Below, piece after piece: positions 25,235 to 33,763 of a DNA stretch of 64,000 nucleotides (its first letter is position 1; each line of letters begins with the position of its first letter). Location of the stretch: the NCBI RefSeq assembly GCF_036924595.1, contig NZ_JAZHRV010000001.1:1984001-2048000 (forward strand). The letters are read 5' to 3'. A model generated the notes under the pieces. The model did no database searches, was not told where the DNA came from, and worked only from the letters and a program-made list of their open reading frames with translations. The stretch comes from Bradyrhizobium algeriense (lineage in GTDB: Bacteria > Pseudomonadota > Alphaproteobacteria > Rhizobiales > Xanthobacteraceae). The translations under genes and the position numbers were made by a program.

Positions 25235-26175
25235 GTCCGGCTCCCGCATCAGGCCCCGACATCGCCATCAACGTCGAGGGCCTGTCAAAATCATTCGGCG
25301 GCCGCGAGGTCGTGCATGACCTTTCGATGCAGGTGAAGCGCGGCTCGATCTATGGCTTCCTTGGGCCCAACGGGTCCGGCAAGACCACCACCATCCGCAT
25401 GCTGTGCGGCCTGCTGACGCCGGATGCGGGCGAGGGCACCTGCCTCGGCTACGACATCCGCCGCGACGCCGACAAGATCAAGCGCCAGGTCGGCTATATG
25501 ACGCAGCGCTTCAGCCTGTATCAGGATCTCTCGGTGCGCGAGAACCTCGAATTCGTCGCGCGGCTCTACGGCATGCGCGACGCGCGGGGGGCCGCACGCG
25601 ACATGATCCGGCGGATCGGACTGAACGGCCGTGAGGAGCAACTCGCCGGCGAGCTTTCCGGCGGCTGGAAGCAACGGCTGGCGCTCGGCGCCTGCACGCT
25701 GCCCAATCCGCGATTGCTGCTGCTGGACGAGCCGACCGCCGGCGTCGACCCCAAGGCGCGGCGCGATTTCTGGAACGAGATCCACGCGCTCGCCGCCGAC
25801 GGGCTGACGGTTTTGGTCTCGACCCATTACATGGACGAGGCCGAGCGCTGTCACGAGATCGCCTATATCGCCTATGGCCATTTGCTGGCGCACGGCACGG
25901 TGGACGAGGTGATCGCGAAATCGGCGTTGTCGACCTGGACGGTCTCCGGCGACGACCTCAACGGGCTTGCGGCCGAACTCGCAGGCAAGCCCGGTATCGA
26001 CATGGTGGCGCCGTTCGGCACCAGCCTGCACGTCTCGGGGCGCGACAAGTCGGCGCTCGAGGCGACCATTGCTCCCTATCGCAATACGAGGGGATGGCAG
26101 TGGCAGGATAGCGAGCCGTCGCTGGAAGACGTGTTCATCGATCTCATGACCCGCTCAAAGGACAATTTCCAATGA
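25231..26175 (+). CDS. ABC transporter ATP-binding protein
   Basis: The 314-residue nucleotide-binding subunit has Walker A GPNGSGKT (residues 45-52), signature LSGGW (142-146) and Walker B LLLLDEP (162-168). It is of the DrrA/YbhF drug-efflux type, with one ATPase domain and a C-terminal extension of about 75 residues. It powers export through the permease encoded next, which starts within its stop codon. The substrate is unknown; the TetR partner suggests a toxic small molecule. Confidence 0.93.
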   Translation: MSPAPASGPDIAINVEGLSKSFGGREVVHDLSMQVKRGSIYGFLGPNGSGKTTTIRMLCGLLTPDAGEGTCLGYDIRRDADKIKRQVGYMTQRFSLYQDLSVRENLEFVARLYGMRDARGAARDMIRRIGLNGREEQLAGELSGGWKQRLALGACTLPNPRLLLLDEPTAGVDPKARRDFWNEIHALAADGLTVLVSTHYMDEAERCHEIAYIAYGHLLAHGTVDEVIAKSALSTWTVSGDDLNGLAAELAGKPGIDMVAPFGTSLHVSGRDKSALEATIAPYRNTRGWQWQDSEPSLEDVFIDLMTRSKDNFQ

Positions 26176-27338
26176 GTGCGACCGAAGCTGTTCATCCCGT
26201 GAACGAGGCGAGGGAGCCGGCCTTCGGCTTCTGGCGCCGCAGCTATGCGATGCTGGTCAAGGAGTTCATCCAGCTCCGCCGCGACCGCGTCTCGTTCGCG
26301 ATGATCGTGATGATCCCGGTGATGCAGCTATTGCTGTTCGGCTATGCCATCAACACCACGCCGCGCCATCTGCCGACGGCGGTATTGATCCAGGAGGACA
26401 GCGATCTGGCGCGTTCGGTGCTGAAGGCGATGGAGAATACCAGCTACTTCCGCTTCACCCGCGAAGTGCACAGCGTCGCCGAATTCGACGATCTGCTGCA
26501 GTCCGGCAAGGTGCTGTTCGGCGTGGAGATCCCGCGCGGCTTCGAGCGTGCGGTGCGGCGCGGCGACAAGCCGGCGCTGCTGGTTGCGGCGGATGCGACC
26601 GATCCGGTCGCATCCGGCACGGCGCTCGGAACGCTCGGCGTCGTCGTGCAGACCGCGCTCGCGCACGACCTCCACATCGGCGATCCGCCCGCGATGCCGT
26701 TCGAGATCAGGGCGCATGCCCGCTACAACCCGGCGGCCGAGTCGCGGCTCAACATCGTGCCGGGCCTCGTCGGCACCATCCTGACCATGACCATGCTGAT
26801 CTTCACGGCGCTGTCGGTGACGCGCGAAATCGAACGCGGCACCATGGAAAGCCTGCTGTCGATGCCGATCAAGCCGGTGGAGGTGATGTTCGGCAAGATC
26901 ATTCCCTACGTGATCGTTGGCTTCATCCAGGCAACACTGATCGTCAGCATCGGCGTCCTGCTGTTCGGGGTGCCGATCCTCGGCAGTGTTACACTACTCG
27001 CGGCGCTGACGACGCTGTTCATCACAACCAATTTGTCGATCGGCTACACCTTCTCCACCATCGTGCAGAACCAGTTGCAGGCGATGCAGATGTCGATGAT
27101 GTTCTTCCTGCCCAGCATTCTGTTGTCCGGGTTCATGTTTCCGTTCGCAGGCATGCCGGTCTGGGCGCAGTATCTCGGCGAGGCTCTGCCGCTGACCCAC
27201 TACATCCGCATCGTCCGCGCCATCATGCTGAAGGGCGCCGCGCCTTCCAACCTGCAATACGATACGATTGCACTCATTGCACTGATGCTGATCGCGATGA
27301 CGATCGCCGTAACACGCTTCCGTCGCACGCTCGATTGA
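26172..27338 (+). CDS. ABC-2 type permease
   Basis: The 388-residue membrane protein has one N-terminal helix (DRVSFAMIVMIPVMQLLLFGYAI), a large extracytoplasmic domain (about residues 60-190) and five C-terminal helices, including the conserved TREIERGTMESLLSMPIKPVEV. This is the YbhR/YhhJ-type ABC-2 architecture. It ends the TetR-HlyD-ATPase-permease operon. Because only one permease gene is present, it would act as a homodimer. Confidence 0.92.
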   Translation: MSATEAVHPVNEAREPAFGFWRRSYAMLVKEFIQLRRDRVSFAMIVMIPVMQLLLFGYAINTTPRHLPTAVLIQEDSDLARSVLKAMENTSYFRFTREVHSVAEFDDLLQSGKVLFGVEIPRGFERAVRRGDKPALLVAADATDPVASGTALGTLGVVVQTALAHDLHIGDPPAMPFEIRAHARYNPAAESRLNIVPGLVGTILTMTMLIFTALSVTREIERGTMESLLSMPIKPVEVMFGKIIPYVIVGFIQATLIVSIGVLLFGVPILGSVTLLAALTTLFITTNLSIGYTFSTIVQNQLQAMQMSMMFFLPSILLSGFMFPFAGMPVWAQYLGEALPLTHYIRIVRAIMLKGAAPSNLQYDTIALIALMLIAMTIAVTRFRRTLD

Positions 27339-27353
27339 GGCATATACTTCGCA

Positions 27354-27453
27354 GTCATTCCGGGGCGCCTCGAAGAGGCGAACTATGATGTGCTATTGCA
27401 CATCTGAGTATCTCGAGATTCCGGGTTCACGCTTTCGCGTGCCCCGGAATGAC
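27354..27453. repeat. Palindromic intergenic repeat, family B
   Basis: Outer arms GTCATTCCGGGGC and its complement, with an internal TGTGCTATTGCACA palindrome and CTCGAG centre. Related to 8755-8858 and 52565-52682. It separates the ABC operon from the cyclase gene. Confidence 0.8.
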
Positions 27454-27464
27454 AAGGGGCAATA

Positions 27465-28775
27465 ATGCTGGGATTCCGGGGCAAAAAGAAAAACGACCAA
27501 GACACCGGCGTGTCGGCCGACTTCCAGCGCGCGCTGATGCAGGAAGTGATGACGACCGAGCTGTTGCGGATCAAGGCGCTGATCGCAACCACCGCGCTGC
27601 TCGCCGTCATCCTCGGGACCGTCTACTTCTTCGCGTCCGAGGCGGTGAGCCGCGTCTGGCATGGCAACCTGAGGCCGGAATATCTCTATTCGATCATCGT
27701 GCCGTTCATCCTGTTCGAATTGTGGGTGCATGGCCAGATCACCCGCCACATGCAGCAGGGCCGCGACCTGCCGGTGATCCGGCGCTATATCGGCGCGCTG
27801 ATCGAGACCTCGATGCCGACGGTCGCGCTGGCGCTGCACATCAACAGCATGGGGTCGGTGGCCGCGCTCGGCTTCGTGACGCCGATGATCTACTTCATCT
27901 TCATCATCCTCTCTACGCTTCGGCTGGATTTCTGGCTCTCGACCTTCACCGGCGCGGTCGCCGCCGTTCAATTGTTTTGCATGGCGATGTTCTATCATCC
28001 CGCGGTCGGCGACCAGGCCGAACCCCTTTATTATCACGCCGCGCGCAGCCTGATCATTCTGATCTGCGGCGTGCTCGCTGGCGCGGTCGGACATCAATTG
28101 CGGCGGCAGTTCGAGTCGAGCATCAAGGCGGCGACCGCGCGCGACCGCATCACCAATTTGTTCGGCCAGCACGTCTCGCCGCAGGTGGTCGAACGCCTGA
28201 TGGCCGAGGGCACCAAAACCAACAGCGACATCCGCCGCGTCGCTGTCATGTTCGTCGATTTCCGCAGCTTCACCGCCGGCGCGCGCACGCGCACGCCGCA
28301 GGAAGTGGTCGACCGGCTCGATGGTGCCTTCGCCGTGCTGGTCGAAATTCTCGACCGCCACGGCGGCATCGTGAACAAATTCCTGGGCGACGGATTTCTG
28401 GCGTTGTTCGGCGCACCCCTCCATGCGCCGGACCCCGCGCACAGGGCCGTTGCCGCGGCGCGCGAGATGCTGGAAGCCAATTCAAGGATCAATGAGGAGA
28501 CGAGCTGGCCGCTGCGCATCGGCATCGGCATCCACATCGGCGAAGTCGTCGCCGGCAATATCGGCTCGCCGCGGCGCAAGGAATACACCGTGATCGGCGA
28601 CACCGTGAATTTTGCCTCACGGCTCGAAGCGCTCAACAAGGATTTCAATTCGCAGTTCCTGATCTCGGAAGCGGTTCGCGATGCGCTCGGCGAAGCCTGC
28701 GGCGACGCCGTCTCGCTCGGCGAGGTCGAGGTCAGAGGCTATGAGCAGCCGATGGCCGTGTGGCGGTTGGGATAA
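27465..28775 (+). CDS. Membrane-bound class III adenylate/guanylate cyclase
   Basis: The 436-residue protein has an N-terminal membrane domain with about five or six helices (ALIATTALLAVILGTVYFFA through LIILICGVLAGAVG), then a class III nucleotide cyclase domain from about residue 230. The two metal-binding aspartates are in MFVDFRSFT and KFLGDGFLALFG, and the transition-state Asn/Arg pair is in GDTVNFASRLE. It should make cAMP; substrate specificity is inferred only. A second, CHASE2-containing cyclase lies at 36539-38434. PhzF follows 12 bp downstream. Confidence 0.9.
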   Translation: MLGFRGKKKNDQDTGVSADFQRALMQEVMTTELLRIKALIATTALLAVILGTVYFFASEAVSRVWHGNLRPEYLYSIIVPFILFELWVHGQITRHMQQGRDLPVIRRYIGALIETSMPTVALALHINSMGSVAALGFVTPMIYFIFIILSTLRLDFWLSTFTGAVAAVQLFCMAMFYHPAVGDQAEPLYYHAARSLIILICGVLAGAVGHQLRRQFESSIKAATARDRITNLFGQHVSPQVVERLMAEGTKTNSDIRRVAVMFVDFRSFTAGARTRTPQEVVDRLDGAFAVLVEILDRHGGIVNKFLGDGFLALFGAPLHAPDPAHRAVAAAREMLEANSRINEETSWPLRIGIGIHIGEVVAGNIGSPRRKEYTVIGDTVNFASRLEALNKDFNSQFLISEAVRDALGEACGDAVSLGEVEVRGYEQPMAVWRLG

Positions 28776-28787
28776 GGGAGTATCGAA

Positions 28788-29702
28788 ATGCAGCGGCGTT
28801 ACATCACTGTGGACGTTTTCACCGACCGCGCCTTCGGCGGCAATCCGCTTGCTGTCGTGCTCGATGCCGGCGGGATGTCGACCGAACAGATGCAGGCGAT
28901 CGCCACCGAGTTCAATTATTCGGAGACGACGTTTGTGCTGCCGCCGGCCGATCCCGCCCACGACGCACAGGTGCGCATCTTCACGGTGAACCGGGAGCTG
29001 CCGTTTGCGGGCCATCCGAATGTCGGCACCGCCTTCGTGCTGGCGACGCTGGCGGCGAAGCCGCCGGCGCGGCTGCTGTTCGAGGAGGGCGCAGGCCTCG
29101 TGCCGGTCGAGATCGTGACCGAGCAGGGCAGGGTCGTCAGCACCGAATTCACGGCGCCGCAGCCGTTGAAGCGGATGTCGCATCTTCCCGTCGAACAGGC
29201 CGCTGCCTGCCTCTCGCTGTCGGTTGGCGACGTCAGGACCGACCGGCATCCGCCGCAGATCATCTCGGTCGGGCTGGCGTTCCTGGCCGTCGAGGTCGCC
29301 TCCCGCGAGGCGCTGCGACGGGCGAGGCCCGATGCTGCGGCGTTCGCAAAAACCTTCCCGTGCGACGGCAGCGACGCCGTCTACTTTTATACGCGCGACG
29401 TACCGGCCGGCGAAAAGCCATGCGAGCTGCAGGCGCGGATGTTTCACCCCGCCGCCAGCGGACTGTCCGAAGATCCCGCGACCGGCAGCGCGACAGCGGC
29501 CTGCGCGGCGCTGCTTGCCGATCTCGATGACGTCAAGGACGGCGAATTGCGATTGAAGATCGGGCAGGGCGTCGACATGGGCCGGCCCAGCCTGCTGCTG
29601 ACGCGCGTCCGCAAGAAAGATGGCGCGGTTGCTTCCATTCACGTCGGCGGCGGAAGCGTGAAGATCATGGAGGGAACGTTCCGGCTTGAGGGTATCTTGT
29701 AG
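28788..29702 (+). CDS. PhzF-family isomerase-like protein
   Basis: The 304-residue protein matches the PhzF fold (RRYITVDVFTDRAFGGNPLAVV, FNYSETTFV with the catalytic glutamate, NRELPFAGHPNVGTAFVL, and the C-terminal ASGLSEDPATGSATAACAALL). PhzF makes an isomerisation step in phenazine synthesis, but most members act on unknown substrates; no phenazine genes are present here. The TAG stop is also the first bases of a palindromic repeat. Confidence 0.88.
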   Translation: MQRRYITVDVFTDRAFGGNPLAVVLDAGGMSTEQMQAIATEFNYSETTFVLPPADPAHDAQVRIFTVNRELPFAGHPNVGTAFVLATLAAKPPARLLFEEGAGLVPVEIVTEQGRVVSTEFTAPQPLKRMSHLPVEQAAACLSLSVGDVRTDRHPPQIISVGLAFLAVEVASREALRRARPDAAAFAKTFPCDGSDAVYFYTRDVPAGEKPCELQARMFHPAASGLSEDPATGSATAACAALLADLDDVKDGELRLKIGQGVDMGRPSLLLTRVRKKDGAVASIHVGGGSVKIMEGTFRLEGIL

Positions 29703-29822
29703 CCCGGATGGAGCCAACGGGTCGCGCGAATGCGCGCCCGATGACAGGCTCCGCGTAATCCGGGGCAGGTCGATCCGCCTGCGGCACCGTTCCCGGATTG
29801 CGCTGCGCTCCATCCGGGCTAC
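29699..29822. repeat. Palindromic intergenic repeat, family D
   Basis: Outer arms GTAGCCCGGATGGAG and its complement enclose a smaller CCCGG-rich pair. Its first bases provide the stop codon of the PhzF gene. Related to 55314-55399 and 22276-22334. Confidence 0.8.
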
Positions 29823-29832
29823 CGGCCGCGTT

Positions 29833-30300
29833 TTACACCTGTGGCGCGACCAGATTCTCCACCTTCACGCCGTCGCGCTCCTCGATGATCTCCGCGATCC
29901 ATTGCCGGTGACAATGGGTGTGGTCGCGCTCATAACAGAGAATGCACACCGGACCCGATTGCTTCACCAGCGCCGACAGCTCATCGAGCTCCTCCTTCGC
30001 CTGGGCCGTCTTCAGATGCGCCGAATAGATCTTGTGCAGCAGGCCGAACTTTCCGCTACGCGCCGCCTCGCGGCCGCTCTTCGGCGTTCCGAGGCCCTTG
30101 AGATGCAGATAGGAAATGCCGCGCTCGTCGAGACCTGCGGCGAGTTGATTCTTCGAAAAGCCGGGCCGCCGCGAGGACGCGACCGCACGCACGTCAACCA
30201 AAAGCTTCACGCCGGCGCCCTCCAATTCGTCGAGCACCGCCTTCGAAGGCGTCTGCTCGTAACCGATCGTGAAGAGGAGGCGTTTGATCTTGCGGGCCAT
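29833..30300 (-). CDS. DUF488-family protein
   Basis: The 155-residue product matches DUF488 (LLFTIGYEQTPSKAVLDELEGAGVKLLVDVRAVASSRRPGFSK.., then CILCYERDHTHCHRQWIAEII). The C-terminal cysteine/histidine cluster is intact. The family is of unknown function. The ATG at 30300 (MARKIKRLLF) fits better than a start 30 bases upstream. It is convergent with PhzF and divergent from the Bug-type binding protein. Confidence 0.85.
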   Translation of the reverse strand: MARKIKRLLFTIGYEQTPSKAVLDELEGAGVKLLVDVRAVASSRRPGFSKNQLAAGLDERGISYLHLKGLGTPKSGREAARSGKFGLLHKIYSAHLKTAQAKEELDELSALVKQSGPVCILCYERDHTHCHRQWIAEIIEERDGVKVENLVAPQV

Positions 30301-30441
30301 GTCGATCCAGACATTATGTCGCTGGCGCAAGGCTACGGTAATGGTCGATCGATTGCTACATCCGCGTTGTGGCCGGAGGTGGCGTGTCGCATAGTCCCGA
30401 GAAAGAGCCGGTCGATGGCCATTCTCGCTGGGGGAAACAAG

Positions 30442-31410
30442 ATGAACCGAATTAGCCGCTCATTGTGGACACTCGCGCTTCTCGTTTGCGGCGTTGCCGC
30501 AGCGCACGCCCAGACCGGCTATCCCGACCGTCCGGTGAAAATCATCGTCCCGATCGGTCCCGGCGGCAGTTACGATTTGGTCGGGCGGCAGCTTGCGGAT
30601 GCGCTGTCGAAGCGGATGGGGCAGGCCTTCGTCGTCGAGAACAAGGCGGGCGCCGGAACCGTCGTCGGCACGCAGGCGGCAAGCCAGAGCGAGCCGGACG
30701 GCTACACGCTGGTGGTCGGCGGGCTCTCCAACATGGCGTTCAATTCGGCGCTGTATTCGAAGCTCGCTTACGATCCGCGCAAGGATTTCGTACCGGTCGC
30801 GCTGATCTACAAGTTCGGTTACGTGATGGTCGGCCGCAAGGATTTGCCGCATGGCAAGCTGGCGGACATCGTCGCCGCCGCAAAGGCCAACCCGGGCTCG
30901 ATTTCGGTGGCGACCGCCGGCGTCGGCACCGGCCAGCATCTGGTGGCGGCTGCGTTCATGAAAGCGGCCGGCGTAAAATTTCAGGAGATACCCTACAAGG
31001 GCTCGCCGCCGGCCTTCACCGACCTGCTCGCGGGCCGCATCGACCTGTTCTTCGATTCGAACGCTGCCGGTCTGCCTTATGTTCAGTCGGGGCAGGCGAA
31101 GGGCATTGCGGTATTGTCATCGAAGCGCAGCCCGCTGGCGCCCGACGTGCCGACGATGTCGGAAGCCGGCGTGCCCGGCTTCGATGTCGATTCCTGGCTC
31201 GGGATATTCGCACCCGCAAAGACGCCGCCGGATGCGATCGCAAAACTGCGGAAGGAAATCCGCGCGTCACTGCCCGAACTCAAGGAACGTTTCGAGAAGA
31301 GCGGCGGAGAGGTGTGGGATCTGCCGGATGACAAGCTCGACGCCTTCGTCGCCTCCGAATACGACAACTGGACAAAGCTGATCCGCGAGGCCGGCATCAA
31401 GCTGGATTAG
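30442..31410 (+). CDS. Bug-family (tripartite tricarboxylate) substrate-binding protein
   Basis: The 322-residue periplasmic protein has a signal peptide (MNRISRSLWTLALLVCGVAAAHAQ) and the Bug/TctC fold (YPDRPVKIIVPIGPGGSYDLVGRQLADALSKR, GISVATAGVGTGQHLVA-type region, PYKGSPPAFTDLLAGRIDLFFD). Family members bind carboxylates, amides or aromatic acids. The ATG at 30442 follows GGGGGAAACAAG, and an open extension far upstream is not coding. TctA and TctB are not adjacent, so it is an orphan as in many Bug proteins. Confidence 0.88.
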   Translation: MNRISRSLWTLALLVCGVAAAHAQTGYPDRPVKIIVPIGPGGSYDLVGRQLADALSKRMGQAFVVENKAGAGTVVGTQAASQSEPDGYTLVVGGLSNMAFNSALYSKLAYDPRKDFVPVALIYKFGYVMVGRKDLPHGKLADIVAAAKANPGSISVATAGVGTGQHLVAAAFMKAAGVKFQEIPYKGSPPAFTDLLAGRIDLFFDSNAAGLPYVQSGQAKGIAVLSSKRSPLAPDVPTMSEAGVPGFDVDSWLGIFAPAKTPPDAIAKLRKEIRASLPELKERFEKSGGEVWDLPDDKLDAFVASEYDNWTKLIREAGIKLD

Positions 31411-31413
31411 GAG

Positions 31414-32238
31414 TTACTTCACGCGCTCGATTAATTCCATCGCGCCCGCCGGCGCGCGCACCTTGCCCTCGTGGATGACGTAAGCGAACACGTCGCGCGG
31501 CGTCTTGGCGGGCTTGGCCTTGTCGACGCGCGGCAGATCGTCGGGCTCGCCGCCGCCGGCCCAGGCCTGAAAGCGCTTGGCCCAGGCGTCGAGCTGCTTC
31601 GGCGGATAGCAGGTCTTGAGCTCGTCATTGCCCTTCTGCAGCCGCGCATAGACGAAGTCGCTGACGACGTCGGCAATCGCCGGATATTTGCCGTGCTCGG
31701 CGAATACGACAGGCGTCTCGAACTTGCGCAGCAACGCGATGAAGTCGGGCACGCAGAAACTGTCATGCCGCACCTCGACGACGTGGCGTAGCGCGCGCCC
31801 TTCGAGTTTGCGCGGCAGCAGTTCGAGGAACTTGCCGAAATCGGCCTCGTCGAATTTCTTGGTCGGTGCGAACTGCCACAGCACGGGACCGAGCCGGTCG
31901 CCGAGTTCCAGCACGCCGGAATCGTAGAAGCGTTTTACGGAATCGCCGGCTTCCGCCAGCACACGACGGTTGGTCGCGAAGCGCGGTCCCTTCAACGAGA
32001 ACACGAATCCGTCCGGCACCTCGCGCGCCCATTTACGAAAACTCTCCGGCTTCTGCGAGCCGTAATATGTACCGTTGATTTCGATCGAGGTCAGTTTCGA
32101 GGCGGCGTAGGACAGCTCCTTCGCCTGCGTCAGCTTCTCGGGATAGAACACCCCGCGCCACGGTTCGAAGGTCCAGCCGCCGATGCCGATATAGATGTTG
32201 CCGCTGTTTTTCGCGGTCGATTTCGAAGGCTTGCTCAC
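31414..32238 (-). CDS. DUF72 (YecE-like) protein
   Basis: The 274-residue protein matches DUF72 (IYIGIGGWTFEPWRGVFYPEKL, LTSIEINGTYYGSQKPESFRKW, FVFSLKGPRF, LGPVLWQFAPTKKFDEADF, HVVEVRHDSF). It is a TIM-barrel fold family of unknown function. It is convergent with the Bug-type gene, ending 3 bases away from that gene's stop. Confidence 0.87.
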   Translation of the reverse strand: MSKPSKSTAKNSGNIYIGIGGWTFEPWRGVFYPEKLTQAKELSYAASKLTSIEINGTYYGSQKPESFRKWAREVPDGFVFSLKGPRFATNRRVLAEAGDSVKRFYDSGVLELGDRLGPVLWQFAPTKKFDEADFGKFLELLPRKLEGRALRHVVEVRHDSFCVPDFIALLRKFETPVVFAEHGKYPAIADVVSDFVYARLQKGNDELKTCYPPKQLDAWAKRFQAWAGGGEPDDLPRVDKAKPAKTPRDVFAYVIHEGKVRAPAGAMELIERVK

Positions 32239-32334
32239 GGGAGGGCTCGTCGGAAAAATGGGGGAGGCAGCTAGTGCATGTTACCCAAGTCGGCACTGAT
32301 TGGCCAGTTTGCTAGGCGCCGGGTCAAAGCTCGA

Positions 32335-32362
32335 CAAAAAAGGCTCCGGAAAATCGGAGCCT
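32335..32362 (-). terminator. Intrinsic terminator of the phasin-like gene
   Basis: On the minus strand an 8-bp stem AGGCTCCG/CGGAGCCT with a 6-base loop is followed by a run of T. It lies 43 bases after the stop of the phasin-like gene, in the right orientation for it. Confidence 0.8.
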
Positions 32363-32404
32363 CTTGATTCCATCAATTTGCGTCGAACCGGTCCCGAATG
32401 AACC

Positions 32405-33022
32405 TCAGGGCTTGCCGTGCGTCGCCGGCGTCTTGCCCGTCAACCCCTTGAATGGGTCGAGGGTTTGCTTGGCAAGGCGGTTGTGGAGTTCGCAGATCTT
32501 CTGGGATTCGGCGACCGAGGTTTCATAAGCCCGCTTCACGAATTCGCTCTGAACCGTCATCGCCTTGTCGAGCGAACGAACGCCGCTGAGCTGCTCGACA
32601 AACGATCCGAACTCCTCGATCGATTTCCGCGTGTAATCGCGATACGCATTCGCGATGGTCTGCAGGCTCACCGGCGCAGGCTCCGCCGCGGACTCGACCG
32701 GTGCGGGCTGGATCGACGCAGCCTCGGCGGGCGCCGCCTCGACTGGTGCGGGCTCGGTCGGCGAGGGCGCCGCGGTCGGCTGCACCTCGGGCGACGCGGT
32801 GACAGCAACGACGGGCTCCTCAACGGCCGGCTGATCCACCTTCGGGCTCTCCGCGTGAACCGGTTCCGGTCGCGGTGGCTGATCCTGATCCGGGCTTTGC
32901 AATTCAACCGGCGCCGGGCTCACGGCCGGGCTTTCCTGGGGAGCGGCTTTTTTGCCCCGCTCGCCCTTCCGGTTGCGCCGTCCGGATTTCCCGGCCGGTT
33001 TGCCCTGATCTGTATTCGACAT
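32405..33022 (-). CDS. Phasin-family protein with long acidic/proline-rich N-terminal region
   Basis: The 205-residue protein has two parts. Residues 1 to about 120 are low-complexity, starting with a basic patch (GKSGRRNRKGERGKKAA) and then rich in Pro, Ala and Glu. Residues about 120-205 form an amphipathic helical phasin domain (QTIANAYRDYTRKSIEEFGSFVEQL, MTVQSEFVKRAYETSVAESQKI). Phasins coat polyhydroxyalkanoate granules; the Pro/Ala-rich part is unusual and may contact DNA or other partners. A strong terminator follows. It is a different protein from the shorter phasin at 48296. Confidence 0.75.
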   Translation of the reverse strand: MSNTDQGKPAGKSGRRNRKGERGKKAAPQESPAVSPAPVELQSPDQDQPPRPEPVHAESPKVDQPAVEEPVVAVTASPEVQPTAAPSPTEPAPVEAAPAEAASIQPAPVESAAEPAPVSLQTIANAYRDYTRKSIEEFGSFVEQLSGVRSLDKAMTVQSEFVKRAYETSVAESQKICELHNRLAKQTLDPFKGLTGKTPATHGKP

Positions 33023-33238
33023 CTTCTTCCCCTAATCCCTGTCAACCCAAAGGTCGAGACTCTGCCTTGTTTGCGATGGAATCGCGGTTCTTGCTTGTCC
33101 GTTACGCGGCGCTCGCGTGGTGAGATTTTGGAGGGCGGCGCAGGCCGCCCGATTTGTCGATGGCTGAGGCCGGGACTATTCCTCCACAAGCTTTTTCCGT
33201 GATATCAGTTCCCCATCAGGCGTAGGAGATCGTTGAGC

Positions 33239-33439
33239 ATGAATTCGCAGTCATTCGCCGGTCTTTTGGGAGCCATCGTCGCATCGATCGTGATGGTGGT
33301 TGCAATCGCCTACGGGCCGATCGGCCAGTTCGGAAAGCCCGCCAAGCCGGCGAGCATCCAGCAACCCGCGCCAGGGCTTCAGCCGGTTCCTGCGGCGCCA
33401 GCCCCGCGCGGGCCGGTGATTCGGGAAGTGCCGAATTAG
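33239..33439 (+). CDS. Small single-pass membrane protein
   Basis: A 66-residue product begins at ATG after TAGGAGATCGTTGAGC and has one membrane segment (SFAGLLGAIVASIVMVVAIAYGPIGQF) followed by a proline/alanine-rich periplasmic or cytoplasmic tail ending IREVPN. I do not recognise the family. No operon partner is obvious. Confidence 0.55.
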   Translation: MNSQSFAGLLGAIVASIVMVVAIAYGPIGQFGKPAKPASIQQPAPGLQPVPAAPAPRGPVIREVPN

Positions 33440-33763
33440 GGTAGGAGTCGCACCTAGCGGAATGCCCTGGGCGTTCCTATCTAGCCTTTAACGGCGACGT
33501 TGACGCTTCAAAAGCTCCGGCGCTGGAACGACCATGAATAGTTTGGCTGCGCCGGATGTACGCGCGCCCTCTGTTCGTGGTCGTTGGCATTTTCAGAGCA
33601 TTTTCAAGCGAAGCTGGCCCCGGACCCGATCCGGTGGCGGCTGTCGATTTGCCCGCGCCGGGCAGACACCGGGTCGATTTCAACCCCGTTTTCACCGTCC
33701 AGTCACCTCGTTCCCCAAGCTCGCCTTGGCATGTCGGGCGGCGGCGGATATACGCTGGCGATC
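33440..33763. other. Intergenic stretch with a degenerate family F repeat
   Basis: No convincing gene is seen. Bases 33594-33636 (CATTTTCAAGCGAAG, then CCCCGGACCCGATCCGG) resemble the family F repeat at 34899-35024 and 56986-57087 in degenerate form. The remainder shows nothing notable before the glycosyltransferase. Confidence 0.5.

Noticed and set aside
29686..30441. Extension of the Bug-protein frame through a repeat and opposite DUF488
   Set aside because: A good signal peptide and ribosome binding site at 30442 define the start.
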